A stretch of 10,664 bases of DNA from an uncultured Prevotellaceae bacterium (GTDB taxonomy: Bacteria > Bacteroidota > Bacteroidia > Bacteroidales > Muribaculaceae): NCBI GenBank assembly GCA_946055125.1, contig CAMGFF010000052.1, positions 1 through 10,664 on the forward strand, given 5' to 3'. Position 1 is the first letter of the stretch; every line of letters begins with the position of its first letter. Below are positions 6,192 through 10,664 of this stretch, piece by piece. Both the position numbers and the translations under genes were made by a program. The notes beneath the pieces are model-generated. The model searched no databases. It saw only the letters and a program-made list of their open reading frames with translations, and was not told the origin of the DNA.

Positions 6192-9100
6192 ATGGCGGTA
6201 AAAACCTTTATCGATCGCCCGATATTGTCGGGTGTAATTTCTGTTGCCATTGTAATCATAGGCCTTATCGGGCTTAGCCAGCTTCCTATTGAGCAGTTCC
6301 CCGACATTGCTCCGCCCACTGTGAACGTGTCGGCCACTTACACCGGGGCAAATGCCGAGACGGTGATGAAGAGTGTGATTACTCCGCTCGAGGAGCAGCT
6401 CAATGGCGTGGAGAACATGATGTATATGACCTCGACCGCCACCAATACCGGCACGGCCTCAATCAGTGTGTATTTCAAGCAGGGTACCGATCCCGATATG
6501 TCGGTGGTGAATGTGCAGAACCGCGTTGCCTCGGCACAGGGTTTGTTGCCGGCCGAGGTGACGAAATCGGGTATCACCGTTCGCAAGCGACAGACCAACT
6601 CGCTGAAGGCTATCTCGCTCTATTCGCCCGACAACTCTTTCGACGCCAATTTCCTCACTAATTACATGAAAATTAATATCGAGCCTCGCCTGTTGCGCAT
6701 TGCCGGCGTGGGCGATGTGAATATATGGGGTGCCAGTTATTCTATGCGTATATGGCTCGACCCTCTGCTTATGGCTCGGTATGGGCTGATGCCCTCCGAT
6801 ATAGAGGACGTATTGAACGAGCAGAATGTGGAGTCGCCTACCGGCACCCTGGGGGCTGAGTCGACGAATACGTTTCAGTATGTGCTCAAGTATAGGGGCC
6901 GCTATGAGGAGGAGGCCGACTTTGGCAACATGGTGATAAAGTCGCTGCCGAGTGGCGATGTGCTGCGATTGAAGGATGTGGCTCGCATTGAGATGGGAGC
7001 CGAGAATTATGCCATGCTCAGTGAGACTAACGGGCATCCGGGAGCCAACTGCATGACGGCTCAGACTTCGGGCTCCAATGCCAACGAGATTATTAAGGAA
7101 ATCGACAAGGTGACGGCCGACATATCGGCATCGTTGCCTAAAGGCATGGTGCTGGCCGATGTGACGAGCACCAAGGATTTCCTTGATGCCTCGATTGCCA
7201 ATGTGGTGGAAACTTTATTTGTGGCTATCCTGCTCGTGATTCTGGTGGTTTATTTCTTCTTGCACGATTTCCGAGCCACGCTGATTCCCTCGCTGGCCAT
7301 TGTGGTGTCGCTCATTGGCACATTTGCCTTCCTCTATATCGTGGGGTTCAGCCTCAATCTATTGACGCTTTTCGCCCTGGTGCTCGTTATCGGCACTGTG
7401 GTCGACGACAGTATTGTGGTCGTTGAGGCTGTGCAGGCTCGTTTTGAGGAGGGATACATCTCGGCCTACGAAGCCACAGTCGATGCTATGGGCGGCCTGT
7501 CGTCGGCGTTGATGACCACTACTGTGGTGTTCATGGCCGTGTTTATCCCCGTGAGCTTTATGGGTGGGACCACCGGCACTTTTTATACCCAATTCGGCTT
7601 GACTATGGCGGTGGCGGTGGCCATCTCGCTGCTCAATGCCATGACGCTTAGTCCGGCTCTTTGTGCGCTTATCATGCGTCAGCGCGCCAAGGAGGGACAG
7701 GGGCGGCGGCCGGGATTTTCCGACCGCTTTCACTATGCCTTCGACTCCTCCTTCAGGCACCTGCAGCTCAAGTATATGGCTGGCGTGTCGTTCCTTTTTC
7801 ATCACAAAAGAATTGCCACAGGAAGCATCGCGGTAGCCATAATTGCCCTCATAGTGTTGATGGGCACTACAAAGACCGGACTCGTGCCTCAAGAGGATAT
7901 GGGAACCATCAACATCAACGTACAGGCTGCCCCCGGCACCAACCTCGAAGAGACTGCTCGCATAATGGATGAGGTGGAGAATGTAGTCAGTGATATTCCT
8001 CAAATCAAGATTTATTCGCGTGTGACGGGAAAGGATGCCGTGCATAACCGCTCGGCATCGGCCGGCTCGTTCACCATTCGCCTGAAAAACTGGAGCGAGC
8101 GCAAGGGGAAAGGCGACGACGTGTACTCGGTGATGAATGAAATTTATCGCCGCACCGACAGCATAAAGACTGCCACAATACGTGTCTCCACAAGCCCTAT
8201 GATCTCGGGCTACGGAATGAGCAACGGATTCGACCTCTATGTGCAGGATAAAAGAGGGGGCACTGTCGACGAGCTGCTGCGATACACCAACGATTTTATC
8301 GATGCAATGAACAAGCGCCCCGAAATCTCACGCGCCTACACCACCTTCGACACCAAGTACCCTCAATATATGGTTGAGGTGGATGCTGCCCTGTGCAAGC
8401 GCAACGGCATTTCTCCCACCGATGTGCTCAGCACACTGGCTGGATATGTGGGCGGCAGCTACTCCAGCAACCTCAACCGCTTCACAAAGCTCTATCGCGT
8501 AATGGTGCAGGCTGCTCCCGAATATCGCCTCGACACCGAGGCCTTGAACAATATTTTTGTGCGTAATGGCAATGGCGAGATGTCGCCCATAGCTCAATAT
8601 CTCACCCTTACACGTGTGTATGGTTCAGAGAGCCTGTCGCGATTCAATCTTTTCCCCGCCATCAGTGTCTCGGGCACGCCGGCCGACGGCTACAGCTCGG
8701 GGCAGGCGCTGAAAGCTATTGAGGAAGTTGCCTTGGCAACGCTGCCCGAGGGATATGGCTATGAGTTTGGCGGCATGTCGCGTGAGGAGGCTTCTACATG
8801 CAATACCACCACATTGGTGTTTATCGTTTGCATTGTGTTTATCTACCTTATCTTGTGCGCCCTCTATGAGAGTCTGATGATTCCGTTTGCCGTTATTCTG
8901 TCGGTCCCATTCGGACTTATGGGTAGTTTCCTTTTCGCCAAGTTTTGGGGATTGGAAAACAATATCTACATGCAGACGGGGCTTATCATGCTTATTGGGC
9001 TGCTCGCCAAGACTGCAATACTGCTGACTGAATATGCCTCCGACCGCCGTAGGCAGGGCATGAGTATCACTACTGCTGCCATGTCGGCCGCCAAGGCGCG

Positions 9101-9341
9101 TTTGCGCCCTATCCTCATGACGTCGATGACAATGATTTTCGGAATGTTGCCCTTGATGTTTGCCCACGGTGTGGGGGCTAACGGAAATATCTCCGTAGGA
9201 GTGAGCACTGTGGGCGGCATGCTCTTCGGCACGATTGGGCTTCTTTTTGTAGTCCCATCTCTCTTCATCGTGTTTCAGTATCTACAGGAACGCTTACAGC
9301 CAAAGAAAAACAACAAACAGAATAAAACAGCGACGATATGA
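6192..9341 (+). CDS. RND multidrug efflux pump, HAE1 (AcrB-like) family
   Basis: A 1049-residue inner-membrane proton antiporter, full length for the HAE1 family. It exports hydrophobic and amphiphilic compounds through the adaptor and channel encoded on either side. The N-terminus shows the family start FIDRPILSGVISVAIVIIGL and the QLPIEQFPDIAPP motif. Two large periplasmic loops follow TM1 and TM7 (TM7 at about 541-558), with 12 helices predicted overall. Proton-relay residues are present: D405-D406 in GTVVDDSIVVVEAV and K940 in LLAKTAILLTEYA, the same number as in E. coli AcrB. Catalytic features are therefore intact. The gene ends in an ATGA overlap with the channel gene, implying coupled translation. 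The substrate range cannot be read from the sequence; drugs, bile acids or envelope lipids are all possible. Confidence 0.97.
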   Translation: MAVKTFIDRPILSGVISVAIVIIGLIGLSQLPIEQFPDIAPPTVNVSATYTGANAETVMKSVITPLEEQLNGVENMMYMTSTATNTGTASISVYFKQGTDPDMSVVNVQNRVASAQGLLPAEVTKSGITVRKRQTNSLKAISLYSPDNSFDANFLTNYMKINIEPRLLRIAGVGDVNIWGASYSMRIWLDPLLMARYGLMPSDIEDVLNEQNVESPTGTLGAESTNTFQYVLKYRGRYEEEADFGNMVIKSLPSGDVLRLKDVARIEMGAENYAMLSETNGHPGANCMTAQTSGSNANEIIKEIDKVTADISASLPKGMVLADVTSTKDFLDASIANVVETLFVAILLVILVVYFFLHDFRATLIPSLAIVVSLIGTFAFLYIVGFSLNLLTLFALVLVIGTVVDDSIVVVEAVQARFEEGYISAYEATVDAMGGLSSALMTTTVVFMAVFIPVSFMGGTTGTFYTQFGLTMAVAVAISLLNAMTLSPALCALIMRQRAKEGQGRRPGFSDRFHYAFDSSFRHLQLKYMAGVSFLFHHKRIATGSIAVAIIALIVLMGTTKTGLVPQEDMGTININVQAAPGTNLEETARIMDEVENVVSDIPQIKIYSRVTGKDAVHNRSASAGSFTIRLKNWSERKGKGDDVYSVMNEIYRRTDSIKTATIRVSTSPMISGYGMSNGFDLYVQDKRGGTVDELLRYTNDFIDAMNKRPEISRAYTTFDTKYPQYMVEVDAALCKRNGISPTDVLSTLAGYVGGSYSSNLNRFTKLYRVMVQAAPEYRLDTEALNNIFVRNGNGEMSPIAQYLTLTRVYGSESLSRFNLFPAISVSGTPADGYSSGQALKAIEEVALATLPEGYGYEFGGMSREEASTCNTTTLVFIVCIVFIYLILCALYESLMIPFAVILSVPFGLMGSFLFAKFWGLENNIYMQTGLIMLIGLLAKTAILLTEYASDRRRQGMSITTAAMSAAKARLRPILMTSMTMIFGMLPLMFAHGVGANGNISVGVSTVGGMLFGTIGLLFVVPSLFIVFQYLQERLQPKKNNKQNKTATI

Positions 9342-10664
9342 AGCACTTTCATTTACACGCGGCTGTATTTATCGCCGCTTCCTTTCTCAATGGCTGCGGA
9401 ATATACACTCGCTATTCGCGGCCTCAGCTTGATGTCGCTGCCGACAGCTTCTACCGCACTGCCGCGCCGATGGCCGACAGCTCTTCTGTTGCCTCAACTC
9501 CGTGGCGCGAGTTTTTCACCGACCCGTGCTTGCAGGCGCTCATCGCCACCGGCTTGCAGCGTAACACCGACCTCGACATTGCCCGTCTGCAGGTGGAAGA
9601 GGCTCGTGCCTCATTGCAGAATGCCCGCCTGGCTTATCTGCCTGCCGTGAGCCTTGCTCCACAGGCAAGCACCAGCCACTACAATGGCGCGACTAAGAGC
9701 GTCTATAATGTTGGGGCGACCGCCTCATGGGAGCTCGACATCTTCGGGCGTGTGACCAATGCCAAGCGTGCGGCTCTCGCCTCTCTTGAGCAGAGCCTGG
9801 CCTACGCGCAGGCGGTGCGCACTCAGCTGGTGGCTACTATTGCCGAAAGCTATTATACGCTCTTGTTGCTCGATGAGCAGCTGGCGATTTCGGGCGAGAC
9901 GCTGTCCATTTGGGATGAGACTATTGCCACTCTTGAGGCCCTCGTGAAAGCAGGAAAGTCGAATGACGTGGCCGTGCATCAGGCGCGGGCAAGCCGCAGT
10001 GCGCTCGAGGCTTCCATGCTGTCGATTAGCAAGAGTATCAGCGAAACCGAGAATGCCCTCTCGGCTTTGCTGAAAGAACCCGCTCACGCTATTGAGCGTG
10101 GCACGCTCGGCGGCCAGCATTTCCCCGACGATATTTCGGTGGGGCTTCCCATCCGGCTGTTGGCCAATCGCCCCGACGTGCGACAGGCCGAAGCTGCTCT
10201 TGCCCAAGCCTTCTATACGACCAATTCGGCTCGTGCAGCCTTTTATCCAAGCATCACACTCACCGGCTCGCTCGGCTGGACCAACAACGCCAACGGCGTG
10301 ACAATCGACCCCGGCAAATGGCTGTCGTCGGCAATAGCCTCGCTCACCGCTCCTTTGTTTAACAAGGGCGCCAACATTGCCAACTTGAGAGTCGCCAAAG
10401 CGCGTCAGCAGGAAGCCGCTCTGCAATTTGAGCAATCATTGCTCGATGCGGGAAATGAGGTGAATAATGCCCTTACCCGGTGGCAGACGGCCGAGAAGCG
10501 TATTCGTCTTGACCGTGAGCAGGTGGCTCATCTTGAGTCGGCTACCGAAAAGACAAAACTGCTCATGCTCTACACCTCGGCCACCTACCTCGAAGTGCTC
10601 ACCGCCCAGCAGGCGTTGCTTGCAGCGCGAATGGCATTGGCACAAGACAGCATTGAGAAGATAC
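9338..10664 (+). CDS. Outer-membrane efflux channel (OprM/TolC family), lipoprotein, 3' end cut off
   Basis: A partial gene; 442 codons are present and the frame is still open at the window edge. The family is normally around 460-480 residues, so probably only the last few dozen are missing. The start ATG (9338-9340) overlaps the pump stop. The lipoprotein signal ends in LNGC with C20. The two outer-membrane-efflux repeats are visible. The first has WREFFTDPCLQALIATGLQRNTDLDIA followed by TASWELDIFGRV. The second has LLANRPDVRQAEAAL, AFYPSITLTGSLGW and ITAPLF-like LTAPLFNKG. These form the trimeric beta-barrel and periplasmic alpha-tunnel that dock onto the adaptor. No Shine-Dalgarno precedes the gene, so it likely relies on coupling to the pump. 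Confidence 0.95.
   Translation, partial: MKHFHLHAAVFIAASFLNGCGIYTRYSRPQLDVAADSFYRTAAPMADSSSVASTPWREFFTDPCLQALIATGLQRNTDLDIARLQVEEARASLQNARLAYLPAVSLAPQASTSHYNGATKSVYNVGATASWELDIFGRVTNAKRAALASLEQSLAYAQAVRTQLVATIAESYYTLLLLDEQLAISGETLSIWDETIATLEALVKAGKSNDVAVHQARASRSALEASMLSISKSISETENALSALLKEPAHAIERGTLGGQHFPDDISVGLPIRLLANRPDVRQAEAALAQAFYTTNSARAAFYPSITLTGSLGWTNNANGVTIDPGKWLSSAIASLTAPLFNKGANIANLRVAKARQQEAALQFEQSLLDAGNEVNNALTRWQTAEKRIRLDREQVAHLESATEKTKLLMLYTSATYLEVLTAQQALLAARMALAQDSIEKI

Noticed and set aside
7359..8045. A 228-residue minus-strand frame inside the pump gene
   Set aside because: Antisense to the conserved AcrB-like core. Its composition is typical of a mirror frame.
9725..10435. A 236-residue minus-strand frame inside the channel gene
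   Set aside because: Antisense to clear outer-membrane efflux repeats; no recognisable motifs.

Overview
The window looks like a Bacteroidota chromosome, most likely order Bacteroidales. Family-level placement, for example a Muribaculaceae- or Prevotella-like gut commensal, is only a guess. Support comes from two matches to the Bacteroides-type promoter (a TTG/TTTG element about 19 bases upstream of TAnnTTTG), few strong Shine-Dalgarno sites, a LytS/LytTR pair typical of the phylum, and an efflux trio whose adaptor and outer-membrane channel both carry lipoprotein signals. No rRNA, tRNA or CRISPR array was seen.

Layout, left to right. (1) 53-1291, minus strand: an AAA ATPase with a C-terminal DUF4143 nuclease-like domain. 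It is visibly more AT-rich than the rest and has its own promoter packed with two perfect palindromes. (2) 1292-1802: about 510 bases with no intact gene. This is not empty DNA. It holds a 32-codon remnant matching the start of a Bacteroidales tyrosine recombinase (minus), an 11-base-pair perfect hairpin, and a start-less C-terminal fragment of a tannase/feruloyl-esterase-like alpha/beta hydrolase (plus). I read it as the scar of a mobile element that entered or abutted an esterase gene and was later eroded, with the AAA gene now on the element side. (3) 4878 down to 1803, minus strand: a tight three-gene operon of a secreted esterase, a LytS-type membrane histidine kinase and a LytTR response regulator, driven by a near-consensus promoter at 4930-4960. 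(4) 4879-5084: a 206-base divergent promoter region. (5) 5085 to the right edge, plus strand: an RND multidrug-efflux operon of adaptor, inner-membrane pump and outer-membrane channel. The channel gene is cut by the window end.

The pump, adaptor and channel would form one tripartite exporter across both membranes, powered by the proton gradient. No TetR/MarR repressor accompanies it. The only local transcription factor is the LytTR regulator made from the divergent operon, so control of both operons from the shared intergenic region is a reasonable but unproven idea. The intact genes belong to known families. The least explained parts are the scar region, the palindromic AAA promoter and the coupling of a secreted esterase to a LytTR two-component system.
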